Positions 45,419-57,591 of a DNA stretch of 64,000 nucleotides are shown one piece after another (the first letter of the stretch is position 1; each line of letters opens with the position of its first letter). Location of the stretch: the NCBI RefSeq assembly GCF_964204645.1, contig NC_134029.1, positions 17,192,450 through 17,256,449 of the forward strand, written 5' to 3'. The DNA comes from Tubulanus polymorphus. Its lineage: Eukaryota; Nemertea; Palaeonemertea; Tubulaniformes; Tubulanidae. The notes under the pieces are model-generated. The model ran no database searches, had not been told where the DNA came from, and was given only the letters and a program-made list of their open reading frames with translations. A program made the position numbers and the translations under genes.

Positions 45419-46510
45419 ATGAAAAAAGAACAATATTTTAGAGATTTATATTATAACCCAGAAAGTGAAGTATCATATTCTAGTATTTCAGAATTATGGG
45501 GTAAAACTAAATCTGATAAGGAAAATGGTGATATAAAATATAGTGAATTGAAATCATGGTTACAAAATCAACCAACATATCAAATCCACAAGAAAATGGA
45601 TAAAACTTATTTAACAAGAAAAGTTATGATTTCATATATCGATCAACAATGGCAAGCAGATTTAATTGACATGAAGAACTTAGAGGAATACAACAAAGGA
45701 TATTTCTGGATATTAAATGTTATAGATATATTCAGTCGATCCGCATGGTCAATTCCAATCAAAAATAAAACTGGAATAGAAGTTACAAATGCTTTTAAGA
45801 ATATATTTAAAGAAGCTATTCCAGATAAGATACAATTTGATGAAGGTAAGGAATTTTATAACAAACATTTCAAAAAATTATTATCTGATAACGATGTAGA
45901 TTATTTTTCAACACACTCAGATAAAAAAGCATCTATTATAGAAAGATTTAATAAAACATTGAAAACTAGAATGTGGAAATATTTTACTACTAATGAAACA
46001 TACAAATATATCGATGTGTTAGATGATTTAGTGAAAGGTTATGATAATTCTAAACATAGTTCTATAAATATGAAACCTATACAAGCTAGAAAAGAAGATA
46101 ATTCAGAAATAGTTTGGAATAATTTATATGGAGCGTTTGTTACACATGATTTTGGAGAACCTAAATTTAAAATAGGACAACACGTAAGAATATCTAAATA
46201 TAGAAAAACCTTTTATAAAGGTTATACCCTTAATTTTACAGAAGAAATATTCAAGATTAAAAAGATAATATTAACTAAACCATTTGTTTATAAATTAGAA
46301 GATCTAAAAGATGAAGAAATATTATGTTATTTCTATGAACAAGAATTATCACTTGTACCAAATCCAGATGAAATAGAATACAAAATAGAAAAAGTATTGA
46401 AAACAAAAACTCTTAAAGGAAAAAAGTATTCTCTGGTGAAATATAAAGGATACGATGATAAATTTAATGAATGGATTTTATCTATTAAAATTAAAAGAAT
46501 AAATGAATAA
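45419..46510 (+). CDS. INT: Chromodomain integrase, intact (copy D)
   Basis: 363 aa. Asp in WQADLIDMKN, Asp in KIQFDEGKEFYN and Glu in SIIERFNKTLKTRMW form the DDE triad. The chromodomain-like tail is YKIEKVLKTKTLKGKKYSLV to NEWI. It lacks the nine-codon insertion of copy A. Overlaps the ATPase start (ATGAATAA). Confidence 0.95.
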   Translation: MKKEQYFRDLYYNPESEVSYSSISELWGKTKSDKENGDIKYSELKSWLQNQPTYQIHKKMDKTYLTRKVMISYIDQQWQADLIDMKNLEEYNKGYFWILNVIDIFSRSAWSIPIKNKTGIEVTNAFKNIFKEAIPDKIQFDEGKEFYNKHFKKLLSDNDVDYFSTHSDKKASIIERFNKTLKTRMWKYFTTNETYKYIDVLDDLVKGYDNSKHSSINMKPIQARKEDNSEIVWNNLYGAFVTHDFGEPKFKIGQHVRISKYRKTFYKGYTLNFTEEIFKIKKIILTKPFVYKLEDLKDEEILCYFYEQELSLVPNPDEIEYKIEKVLKTKTLKGKKYSLVKYKGYDDKFNEWILSIKIKRINE

Positions 46511-47109
46511 AGATTTATTTATATTTGAACCGCATAATATGTTAATAACTGGAGTAACCAATTGTGGTAAAACACATTTCATATTAGATTTGTTTGAAAC
46601 TATTTATAAGAATCATTTTGATAATATAATATTATTCTGTCCTACTTATGAAATGAATAAAACATATAATAGAGATATAGTTAAGATGAAAAAGTTTATT
46701 ATATTAGATCCTAAAACAGTAAAAGAAAATTTAGATAATTAAAATAGCAATTGATACTTATAAAGGATCAAATACATTATTCATTATAGATGATTGCGCA
46801 AATTTACATGATTCAAAAGTTAGAGAAAGTGAGTTATGTTATCTAGCTTTCTCTGGGAGACATTTTGGGATAACAACATGGGTTTTAAATCAAAAATATA
46901 ATTCAATTGTTAAAGACTTTAGGGAGAATATAAGATTTCTAGTTTTAATTTATAACAAAGATAAAAAATCTATGCAACAATCATTGGAAGAAAATCAAAT
47001 TATACCTACTGAATTACATGATGAATATATGAATAAATTAAAGAATAATAAAGGTTCTAAATTATTACTGAGATTACAATTTCCCTGTGAATATAAATTT
47101 ATAAAATAA
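46503..47109 (+). pseudogene. ATP: Packaging ATPase, small deletion (copy D)
   Basis: Walker A is intact in the first 79 codons; a deletion of a few bases near 46738 shifts the frame before Walker B (TLFIIDDCAN, readable in the new frame). The remaining frame runs to TAA 47107. Confidence 0.87.
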
Positions 47110-47508
47110 CTATTTGTATATCTATGTATTAGATACCCTAATACCTGATATCCCATTAGATACCCCAATACCTGATACCCTATTAGATACCTTGAATACT
47201 TAAAACCCCCTTTTTTAAAATAAATATTATTTATACAATTTTCAACAAATTTATTTTTATTTTTTCAACTAATATATGAATAAGTTTGAAAATAATAAAG
47301 GTTATTTATTATTACTGAGGTTTCAATATAAATTTAAAAAAGAAATATAATTTAAGGTATTTTAAAATAATATGTATTAGATATGTATTAGATATGTATT
47401 AGATACCCTATTAGATACCTTAAATACTTAAAACCCCCTTTTTTATTTACTATTATTTTATACAATTTTCAACTAATATTATTATTTGAGTTAAATATAA
47501 TTAATATC
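47110..47508 (+). repeat. Convergent spacer of D with AGATACC units and duplicated ATPase tail
   Basis: Same structure as 8958-9357 in A: two repeat blocks, and at 47276-47350 a 24-codon echo of the ATPase C-terminus (MNKFENNKGYL...). Confidence 0.7.
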
Positions 47509-48312
47509 TTAATCAATTTCATCATCACTCTCCAATTCACTATCAGACCCTAACAATTTATTTAAATTCTCTACCGAATTTTCTTCTTCAAATTCTCTAT
47601 TATTTTTATACTTATTCTTCACCTTTTTTACCGCATCATCAATAGTTGTTTCATTGTTATGCTTATTCATCCAATCAAATTTATCATTATTTTCTACTTT
47701 ATGTTTCATAGAATCTTTATTAGTGTTTGCTCCTAATATTTCATTTACAGTGTTTGATCCTTATATTTCATTAGCATCGGTTAGATCTAATTCATCTTTA
47801 TTAGGTGTTGCTAATAATAAATCTTCATATATTTTTTCACCATTTACTTTTTGATTTGAAACAAACTTTGTGACATATCTAAATGGGTGTTCTATAAATT
47901 CTTTTAAACCAACAGGTTCTATAACATTATTTATATGTACCCTTGTATTCATATGTTTATTCCAATTTGATGGAGCGTTTGAAAATTCACTTTTACAATA
48001 TCCACAATAATTTCTATTTTCACTAACATTTAATATTATTTCATTATTAGATGTAGAAGGTATTACATTATTACATGTACAAGGTATTACATTATTACAT
48101 GTAGTAGGTATTACATTATTATCAATTACATTACTTAAATTATTAACAACTTCACTTTTATTATTATCGATTTCTATTAGTTTAGTTTTATAATTTTTGA
48201 AAATAGGATCAAATATCAAAGCTATATTACAAGGTATTACATAATATAAACCATCATTATTTTCATGTGTAGCGATGTATGGAATATGTTTATATACTTT
48301 ACCTCCTTCCAT
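47509..48312 (-). pseudogene. MEGGK zinc-finger protein, damaged (copy D)
   Basis: 183 open codons from ATG 48312 with three NNVIP-type units and a finger CGYCKSEFSNAPSNWNKHMN; a stop and frameshift near 47760 separate the acidic tail (47509-47709). Confidence 0.7.
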
Positions 48313-48344
48313 TTATTATATAAATTTTTATTAAAGTTAAAATT

Positions 48345-49591
48345 TTAATACATAACACTATTCAATTGTGAATTTACAATATTTAATTGTGCGTCAGATA
48401 TAATATAAATGTGCATTTTAAAATTTTTGATTCCTTTATTTTTTGTCATGAATGATTGTATTCCATCGTTAGTGTTCTGTAATTTTTTTCCAGAACCATG
48501 TAATGAATTATCCTCTGTTGTTCTAAAATCTAACCATAATGCATATTTATTACCGGTATAATAATCAATTTGATTAATATTACAATTTTCAGATGATTTT
48601 ACTTTTTTATTCATAAAATGTTTTCTAATTTCTGGCCATTGATCAATAATTCTCATTCCTTGACAAAATATTTTATTTGCTATTCCTTCGATAGTTATTT
48701 CTACTTTTGTTATTTCAGGATTATAATAATTATCAACATTTATTGCGCCATTAGTATATGTTGCAATGGTAAAAAATATTAATATACCTTTAATAGATCT
48801 TCTCGGGAAGTTAATATTCTCATTAATAATTTCATCATTTGCATTAATAGTTACAGTTTTAAATTTATCAATATAATCATATAATAATGAAAATCCTTGA
48901 TTGTATTGAGTTTGAATTATACTTGCAATATTTTCATCAGTTACTGTGTCATATTCTAAACATATATTCGATAATTTATAACTCATATCTTTATTAACGC
49001 TAGATATTACAATTTCATTTACAGGAGCAAATGTTATTTCGAATATAACATCTTCTTGAATTGCGTATTTATATAAAGGCGCATTATTATTTATCAATTC
49101 AAAGTCTAATGGAATTTTATATTTGATTCCATATATACTTTTTATCAATTTATCTAAGCATTAGTTAATATTGCGCTATTAGCTTCTGATCTTAATTTAT
49201 TTTGGTTTTCTGATTGGATGCCTTGAAATATCATATTATTTCTATTTTCTTTAGTTAACCATAAATCTTTATAATGCATAATTAAATTATAATCATCTAA
49301 TGAGAAAACTGTTTCTGGACCAATCTTTATAGTTAATTTTCTAATCAAATATCTCCCAACATTATCAACAACAGAATTATTATTATTACCGATTACTTTT
49401 ATATCGGCTGATAAATAAATACTATTTGGAACATAAAAAGTATTTTGTGTTAATCTCGGAATTCTAACATATAAAGTTTCATCGGGATTAATATTAGAAG
49501 GGTTATGAGTAATTATATGATGTGATCTTTCTGCTTTAATAGCATTAGATATTCTATGATTCTTAGAAGGATTGATATAACTCCCACTCAT
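48345..49591 (-). pseudogene. MCP: Major capsid protein, one frameshift (copy D)
   Basis: The best preserved capsid gene. 145 codons are open from ATG 49591, then one frameshift near 49153, then 267 codons open to TAA 48345. The C-terminal jelly-roll block ALWLDFRTTEDNSLHGSGK and HIYIISDAQLN is intact. Total length about 414 residues, somewhat short for Polinton capsids. Confidence 0.9.
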
Positions 49592-49611
49592 TTATTTAAC
49601 AAAAAAATTAA

Positions 49612-51044
49612 TTATTTATTTTTTATCATATTCACTAACCCAAAAATAATTGCACTTACAACTGTAATTAAAAATAAAATAATATGTTCAGCAGCAAAGT
49701 TAAGAATATTCCCAGCAGATTTCAATATAAAACCAACAATTGATGCAATAACTCCGGGTAAAGCTGCAGCAGATTTTTTAGATAGTTCCCATGAATATTT
49801 TGCTAATTTCTTTAAACCATCCTTAACTTTATCTTGTATAGAATTATTATCATTCGGGGGTTTATCCGGTTTATTGGGAGTAGGAGTAGATTTCAGTGAA
49901 TTTGATACAGCTAAACCTATTGTTGTAAATACCATAGTTACTGCTGTTAGAATTGAAAGAATTGTGATTCCTTCAAACTTAAATAATAATCTTATTCTAT
50001 CTTTCAATGATATTTCAGAATTTGGTTTAATTATTAAATCTTTAACAACAACTTTTAATCTATTAATACAATAATCATATGATTTTTTAAATAATTTCAT
50101 TTCTTCTTTCTGAAATTCTATGTTATATTCTAAATTATCAATTTCTTTTTCTAAATACGCATTTCTTTTTTTTAATTCGATTTCTTCAATAACTTTATTA
50201 TCTCCGATTCTTTTCTTGATTTAAATAATTCATCTTCTAAATTTCTAATTTTTAAATCTCTTATACTTTTATCATGCGCAAATTTATCAGCTTTATTTTG
50301 TATACTAATAATTTCTCTAATTGCTTTATCAGAAAATATATTTAAATCTTCTAATTCTTGTTTTGTTGCATCAAGTAATCCATTTGGTAAAAGTTTTTCA
50401 GTTTGAACTCCTCTTGAATTAGGTTTACTAGTTTTGGAAGTTATATTCTGTTCAGAAGTTGTTTCTGTTTCTAAATTATTATCGATTGTTTCAAATAATT
50501 CATAAATTCTTTGTTTAAATACTCTTTCATTTTTAATAATTTCTTCTTGTGTTACATCTTCTATTTCATTACTATTTCTTATTCTTTTAATTCTAGAAAG
50601 GTCTAACTTAAGCAAAGTTGATTCTGCTAATATTTTGTTTTGTTTTTTATAAGAGATATCAATATAATAATCATCTTTCAAATGATAATAATATTCACCA
50701 TCTAATGATTTTAATTCTCTTACTAAATATCTAGCACCTCTATCATTGATATTATATCCTGATCTTTCAAATATAGGTTTGAAATTATAAATATATTCAT
50801 TATATTCTAAATTTTGTTTTACTAAATCTGGATTTTCATTTTCAGGATTTATTCTCGATCTAGTTCTTCTATCAAATTCATCTGTTGATGGGCCTTTAGA
50901 ACCACTATCTGCTAAATTAGAATTATATGCTGATTCATTACCATCATCAATATTAGTTTCTGCATCATTATAATCATCATCAATATATCCTTCATTATTA
51001 TTTCCTATGCCTTCCATTTCATAATCTTCTCCACCTTCTGCCAT
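49612..51044 (-). pseudogene. Coiled-coil membrane protein, frameshifted (copy D)
   Basis: 290 codons from MAEGGEDYEM, a frameshift near 50110-50170, then 162 codons with two hydrophobic regions (ILSILTAVTMVFTTIGLAV; ILFLITVVSAIIFGLV). It keeps the C-terminal helix lost in copy B. Confidence 0.7.
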
Positions 51045-51059
51045 TTACATAATAAAAAA

Positions 51060-52361
51060 TTAAAATTTAAAATACAATATTCCTCCTATAACAATTCCTA
51101 TACAAGTTAAAGCTAATTTAGTATTTTCATGGGATTTATTATCATCATTTAGTTTAATTATATCATGTTGAATATTATCAGTTTTTATATTTTCTGATGT
51201 ATTGTAATCTTTTATTTTAGAATCATTATTTAACTTAATATTCTTAGTTTTAGTTTCTGTTGATTGAATATGTTTTTTATTTTTTTCACCTTCCATTAAT
51301 TTTGGAGCGGTAATAATCTTTTTATTTATATCATTCAATCCAAATGAATTATTTATTGTTGCAGCTTTAATTAGATTGTTATAACCAATTATATTTCCCA
51401 TCTTTAATACTAAATCATTAGAAATAATTAATAGATTAGGGCCTATACAATAATTTAATCTAATATGTGATTTATCTAAATAATTTTGATATCTTACAAT
51501 GTTTTCTGGAATCGATCTATTTTTATCATTATGAATTGAATCTTCAAATAATACTTTGAATTGTTTCTGCGCATCGAATGAAGTGTTATCATTTCCAACT
51601 ATTGGTGATCTTGTTTCAACTTGTGCACCTAAAATACATATCAAATAAGTTCTAATAGATTGATTTATTCTTTGTATACCTGATTTTGTAAAACCTTCAC
51701 CATTTTCTAAAATGAAATTAACCCAACCATTATTATTATCAATTTTATAATTATGATAAGCTCCAATTCTATGCATATAATCAATTCTTTTTATTTCATA
51801 CTCTTCACCAACACCTTGCAATTTACCATGCGCTCTAAAATCGGAATTAATATTTATATTAAATTCATTACATATTTTATAAAACTTAGATAGATTAATA
51901 TTATTATCCAATTCTTTAAAATATTTAGACCCGGGTAAAGGACATTTTAATTCATTTAATATTATTCTGATTTGAAAATATGTGTGAAATCTAAATATTG
52001 TGTGAATTAATTTTAAATCAGAATACTTCAAGTTTTTATCTAAGTTATTTAAATGATCATTCCAACTTATTCCACATCCTGTTGTTGCACAATAAACAGC
52101 AAAATTTAATTGATTCTGCCAATATTTCATATTAGATTTTACTTTATATATATGGTATTCATCTCGAGTAAAAGTAACTTCATATGTATTAAATATATTT
52201 TCCATTTTAGAAATAAAAAACTGTGATTCAGTAACATAAATTTCTAAATTAGTTAATGAATTTAAAACTTCATTTCTATATGTAATATTTTTCTTAAAAT
52301 CTATTGCAGGAATATTATATTTAATTGATTTATTATATTGGAAAGCTTTTGGAAACCCCAT
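51060..52361 (-). CDS. 433-aa Polinton virion-associated-type protein, intact
   Basis: Complete frame from ATG 52361 (TATATAAATGGG). The signature MKYWQNQLNFAVYCATTGCG lies at about residues 79-98, RINQSIRTYLICILGAQVET in the middle, a Lys/Asn-rich linker near 360-400 and a C-terminal hydrophobic helix (ALTCIGIVIGGILYFKF). The family recurs beside capsid genes in Polinton-like loci of other invertebrates; its function is unknown. The terminal helix suggests membrane insertion. Confidence 0.75.
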   Translation of the reverse strand: MGFPKAFQYNKSIKYNIPAIDFKKNITYRNEVLNSLTNLEIYVTESQFFISKMENIFNTYEVTFTRDEYHIYKVKSNMKYWQNQLNFAVYCATTGCGISWNDHLNNLDKNLKYSDLKLIHTIFRFHTYFQIRIILNELKCPLPGSKYFKELDNNINLSKFYKICNEFNININSDFRAHGKLQGVGEEYEIKRIDYMHRIGAYHNYKIDNNNGWVNFILENGEGFTKSGIQRINQSIRTYLICILGAQVETRSPIVGNDNTSFDAQKQFKVLFEDSIHNDKNRSIPENIVRYQNYLDKSHIRLNYCIGPNLLIISNDLVLKMGNIIGYNNLIKAATINNSFGLNDINKKIITAPKLMEGEKNKKHIQSTETKTKNIKLNNDSKIKDYNTSENIKTDNIQHDIIKLNDDNKSHENTKLALTCIGIVIGGILYFKF

Positions 52362-52377
52362 TTATATAATTAAAAAA

Positions 52378-52812
52378 TTAATAATTAACTAATTCTTTTA
52401 ATAATTTATCTTGTTCTTCAACTGTTATATGACCATTTAAACTTATTATATAATCTAGTGTATTCTTCAATTTATTAATTTTTTTTATATTAGTTTTAAT
52501 TTTTTCTTTATTACTTTTTATATTTAATTTTGAACTTATGCCGGTTAAAACACTTGAACTTAATCCTAATACACCAATTGATATAGCTAAAGGTGTTAAT
52601 GGACTGAATATTGCTAGAAATGTTATTACAGAACTAATTGTAACTGAACCACTTATAATCAAATAATATATAATTTTACTTTTTAAATATTTTTTCTTTT
52701 TTATCTTTAAGTCACTTTCAAATTCTAATATTTGTTTTTCTAAATATATTTTTAATTTAGTTTTACTGATATCATGAGGAATGATATCAATATTATCAAC
52801 TTTATCTTCCAT
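52378..52812 (-). CDS. Two-pass membrane protein, 144 aa (copy D)
   Basis: Intact, MEDKVDNIDI..., with a charged helix, a hydrophobic hairpin (YYLIISGSVTISSVITFLAI; LAISIGVLGLSSSVLTGIS) and a Lys-rich helix. ATG in AATAAATGG. Role unknown; probably membrane-associated. Confidence 0.7.
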   Translation of the reverse strand: MEDKVDNIDIIPHDISKTKLKIYLEKQILEFESDLKIKKKKYLKSKIIYYLIISGSVTISSVITFLAIFSPLTPLAISIGVLGLSSSVLTGISSKLNIKSNKEKIKTNIKKINKLKNTLDYIISLNGHITVEEQDKLLKELVNY

Positions 52813-52831
52813 TTATTTAGAAAAAAAATTA

Positions 52832-53252
52832 CTAATTAGTAAACTTATAAGCAACAAATATAACAATAACTGTTCCCCCTAAAATCCATATTATTTCATA
52901 TTTCTTCTGTTCATTACTTGGGGTATAATAATCTGATATTGTAGGTTTATGTAGATGTAATTTTTCTTTATTGGTTACCGCGTTATATAAACTCATTGCA
53001 TCATCAACTGATTGAAAATCTCTGTGTGAAATCTTCTGATCATATAATTCTTTATTGATGTAATCCATATAGTTTTGTCGTTTTTCTCTGTATTCTTCCG
53101 CTGCTTTTTTGTATTTCTCTAACGCTAAGTTGTCTTTTTTGTTCTGTTAATGATCCATTTTTATCAATATGCTTAAATAAATAACCACCACCAGTAAATG
53201 CTAAAGCGTTAACAATTGCCGATCCTATAATAGTTATAATTGCAGAAGCCAT
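52832..53252 (-). pseudogene. MASAI-family protein, frameshifted (copy D)
   Basis: The N-terminal membrane segment is intact; a small deletion near 53130 shifts the frame and the rest (78 codons, DYYTP and C-terminal helix) is open. Confidence 0.7.
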
Positions 53253-53276
53253 TTATTTAGTAAAATAATAACGCAT

Positions 53277-53498
53277 TTATATGGGAGGAATATATTTTTG
53301 TTTTTCTAAATAATCAATAGTTAAATTAGATAAAATAACTGCTAATGTTAATTTTAAAATATCATTTATATCAAATCTATCAACATTAACACTTCCCATT
53401 TTAAATAATTTTTTTAATACCATTGAATAACCAACAGTTCCAACTGATAGTAATGCTACATTATATAATCCAGTTATTATCCACTTATTATCACTCAT
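53277..53498 (-). CDS. 73-aa hydrophobic protein (copy D)
   Basis: Intact and nearly identical to 33922-34143. Confidence 0.65.
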   Translation of the reverse strand: MSDNKWIITGLYNVALLSVGTVGYSMVLKKLFKMGSVNVDRFDINDILKLTLAVILSNLTIDYLEKQKYIPPI

Positions 53499-53855
53499 TT
53501 ATTTATCAAAAAAATTACTATCTTCAAAATATTTAGTTATCTTATTTATGATTAATTCAACATTTATTTCATTACTAGTTTCATTTGTATATATTTCAAT
53601 TATTATTTTTTTAATATCATCGATGATAAAATCTTCATCTAATTCATAAAATCTTAAAGATTCTCTAATTAAATTAGTAATCTTTTCTACATTAAAAGTT
53701 TCTTTATCTATTGTTGTTTCATACTCAAATGTTGTTTCATTAGAAAATGTAATATTTTTGATATGTGTAATTACATCATTAACGTTAAATTTCATTTCTT
53801 TCTCATGTTTAAGATCAAACCCAAAACATATACTCGGCCCAACAGTTATATTCAT
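53499..53855 (-). CDS. MNITV-family small protein (copy D)
   Basis: 118 aa, intact, the longest version. Conserved ends with a variable acidic middle. Stop abuts the next ATG. Confidence 0.65.
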   Translation of the reverse strand: MNITVGPSICFGFDLKHEKEMKFNVNDVITHIKNITFSNETTFEYETTIDKETFNVEKITNLIRESLRFYELDEDFIIDDIKKIIIEIYTNETSNEINVELIINKITKYFEDSNFFDK

Positions 53856-53871
53856 TTATATAGTGAAAAAA

Positions 53872-54600
53872 TTACTCTTTACATCTTATAAATAATTCAT
53901 ATATCACAGGAAAGTTATTCAAATCAATTAAATAACCATTATGATTTCTTATTTCTAATTTAAAATTATTAAATTTAGGAATGCAAGGTTTGAAATCACA
54001 TTCAGTTAAATTATAATTTATTTGAGTTCCAAATTGTTTAACATTTTTTAGCGGTAAAATATTAAGTATACTAGAACTAAAATTGTTTCTTTAGTTGTTT
54101 CGAAAGTTTTTGTAGGCTCGATTAAATTGCAATAAATATAAAAGTGTGTAAAAGGTATTATATTTGAGCTGCCTTCTGCGTTTCCAGTAACTGTAAGAGG
54201 TTTAATTCCTAACATTTTAGCCAGTGGTTTATGTTGTTCATTAGATATCTTTATTCTAATTTTATTAGTACTATCAATTTAATTTCAAATACAGAAGTGC
54301 CCCCGATTTTCAACCGAGCTCTTCTATTAATTTCCTGCGCTAATGATTCTAGATTATATAATCCTGGTTTTAAAAATATATGAAACCATTTATCTTTATT
54401 TCTCATATAAATCATAAACCCTCTATGTTCAAAAGTTTATCCGATATATTATAAAATGAATTACATAAACTTATATTAACTAATTTTAAATCTACACAAT
54501 TATTGAATTCTCTATCTAATTGTACTAGTAAATTATGTGATTTATGATTAGTAAGTCTTCTAGAATCAACAAATATTCTGTATTCTTTTAATTCTACCAT
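53872..54600 (-). pseudogene. Penton-like protein, damaged (copy D)
   Basis: Starts MVELKEYRIFVDSRRLTNHK; frameshifts near 54435, 54280 and 54085 break it. The HFYIYCNLIEPT and GYLIDLNNFPVIYEL blocks remain legible. Confidence 0.68.
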
Positions 54601-54617
54601 TTATTTTACATATTCTC

Positions 54618-54971
54618 TTATTCGAAATCTATTTCATGATGCCCCTTTTCATTCTTACCTTTGTATACGAAATAGAAATCACCAGAACATAATTCTTCTA
54701 AGTCTTCACTTGATAATCTATGAAATCTATCCGGTAAATATGTTCTGAATTTATGTGTATTTCCTTTTAATCCTTCATATTCTAAGTGTATAACTAATTT
54801 ATCTCCATATTTGTTAGTAACTCTATCAATATTTGTAATTAGATATTTCTTATGGATTGTTAATTCTGTTAACTTTTTAAATTTATAATCTACTGATTTG
54901 ATATTTGAAGTATCTTTTATTCTATCTAGAAATGATTTGTTGTTCTCACTGTGTGTTTGTTTACTCTCCAT
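54618..54971 (-). CDS. 117-aa small protein, possible OB-fold-like (copy D)
   Basis: Intact; same blocks as 18882-19235 (KKYLITNI, KYGDKLVIHLEYEG, YLPDRFHRLSSEDL). Confidence 0.6.
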   Translation of the reverse strand: MESKQTHSENNKSFLDRIKDTSNIKSVDYKFKKLTELTIHKKYLITNIDRVTNKYGDKLVIHLEYEGLKGNTHKFRTYLPDRFHRLSSEDLEELCSGDFYFVYKGKNEKGHHEIDFE

Positions 54972-57591
54972 TTATAATACATATTTTTATTAAAATTTGA
55001 TTAACACGTTAGAATTCTTTTCATTATCTCGTTCTCTTTTGTTTCTTCTCTTTTAAATTTTAAGTATTCATCTAAATTGCAACCATAAGCAACTGTATGA
55101 ATTCCATCATCCAGAATATATCTTTTATCATCAAATGGGTTTAGACTTATCTTTTCAATTTCTTCAATAAACATTTCATGATCTTCAGATCTTAAACATC
55201 TCATCTTATGTTTTCTAACTTCTTCATTGAATATACAATTGATGTAATCTTTGAAATGAATATTCTTTTCTACTACATTTTTGGTTATTCCTTTTTACTG
55301 TTTAGATTCATGTTCTTTAGTTTTATATGAATACATTTTAGATTTAATACCATTGAATTCAATCATTTCTTCACCGCCTAATTCATCTTTGAATTTACCG
55401 GGAACTTTTTTATTATCATTGCTAAACAATTCATGATCTTTAGGATAGTTACTGAAATCAAAATGATGTTTTAATGTTTTTAAATCATCAGTTATGTTAT
55501 CAGTTTTTATCTTTAATATGTAACTGTCAGTATCAAAATATAATATTTCTATATGTTTTTCTCCAAAAAGTGGTTGTAATACATTATAATAGAATTCATT
55601 CATTAGTAATTTTGATAATTCTAAAACTGAAGCGCCAACATAGATTGGTTTATTAAATTTCATTGATGTTCTTCTCATCTTAACTGCAGCTAAATTTTCA
55701 TCAAATATTCTGTTACCAATGAACTTAGGATATGATTGTAAATGTCTAATTCTTTTACCATTACTAACTAACTCAATATCATTTCTATTTCTAATATTTT
55801 CACAAGTCTTACCATAGAATGCATTATTCATTAACTTGAAGAAATCTTTCTCGAAATCAGTTTTAGTTTCAGTTCTCTGTTTGGTGTTAAAATCTATATA
55901 TTTTTCTAACCACTTAGATTGACTGAATGAAATATATCTATGTACTTTTTTTAGAATCATTCCTTGTTTTAGATAAAACTTTAACATTCTGTAATGTACT
56001 ACATAATTATATTTATCTTCTTGAGTTACCATTTACTTTTCATTATGAATAAGGTTTTCGGGTTTAATTCTTTTTTGATAATTTGATAATTCTTCATGAG
56101 TAACGGTTTTATGTTCGGGACAGTATGCTAGATTTCTAGATTTAAATTTAATATGTTCAGGATATTCTAAATCTACAACAAAGAAGTAACCAGTATCTGA
56201 ATCATCTGCAATATCTAGAATTCTTTTCTTCCAATCAAATTTATCATTATTTTCATTCTGTAAAACTTCACTTATTTCAAATACTCCATAAGGTTGTGGT
56301 TCCATCATTGCCCAACCATAAAAATTATTTGCATCTATATATAATAACTTATATCCAGGGTTATCATTTACATTGAAATATCTATCACCTAATACACCTG
56401 AAACTCCTCCTCTTATAGATTTTTCAAATAATAATAATTGATCTATATTTGTTAACAAATCCATTTTTATATCTGTAAATTTCAATCCACAATCCCATGT
56501 TAAACCTGGTGATGAATAACAATGACATGGATCAATATTGAAATATTTTAGGTTTACATCTCTAAACCTTTCGAATATATCGGTTAATAATAATACATCT
56601 GATTTTCAATATGAATCTACTAATTGCCCATGATTTTCTATTTTGAAATGATTCCAAATATTCAATGTTCTATTATAGACTTCATCTTTAACATATTCAT
56701 TTTTTAATTCATCATAAAATTGTTCTTTTAATAATTCAGTTATATTATAATCATTATGTGATTTATAAAATGAATATGGAATTGCTCCTTTATATCTCAT
56801 TAATTGAAAATCATCATTATTTGGATAGTGTTGTTTTAATATTTTTAATTCATCATCAACTAATGATTTTGATAAGTTATCTAATGAACTATTTAAAAAT
56901 CTATATGAATCTATAAATCTTAGGCAACCAAATTGGAATGATATATAATTCTCAGATGTTTTAGCTAACATTCTAAATTTATAAGTTGGTATTTTATCTT
57001 TTGATCTATTTGAATTTAATCTTTCTATTTCATTATTAATTTCTTCTATTTTATGGCATAACTGTTTGATGAATAAATGTGCATCATATCCTGATAGATT
57101 ATGAAATATAACTGGTACAAAATTAATTTTCTTAGCTTGTAAGTTACAATTCTCATGTGCAGCGCCTCTAAACTTTCCGTTCAAATGATCATGGTCTCTT
57201 ACTTTTTTATCTTTAAAATCAAATATCTTTTCACAATAATAACATTTATCTGCAAACGCAAATTCTTCTTTATCTTCTTCTGTCATTATAATTTCTATAT
57301 TTGTATTCAATAATTTACTAAATCTTATTTCATATTCAATTAATAAGTCACAAAAATGATTGATAACATTTTCATTTCTATAATCATAATATTCACTTTC
57401 AATTAGTTCTGGATAATCAGATTGTATATATAACCCGAAAGCAGCAGCTGATTGATGAATCTTTTTAATAGTATTTGTTTTTGGTGGTTCATCTGAAAAA
57501 TCATTTTCATTAGAATTTAATTTCTTTCTTTTATAATATATTTCTTTTCTATCTTGATCAGTTAATTCTTTATTTAATGATTCAAAATCTC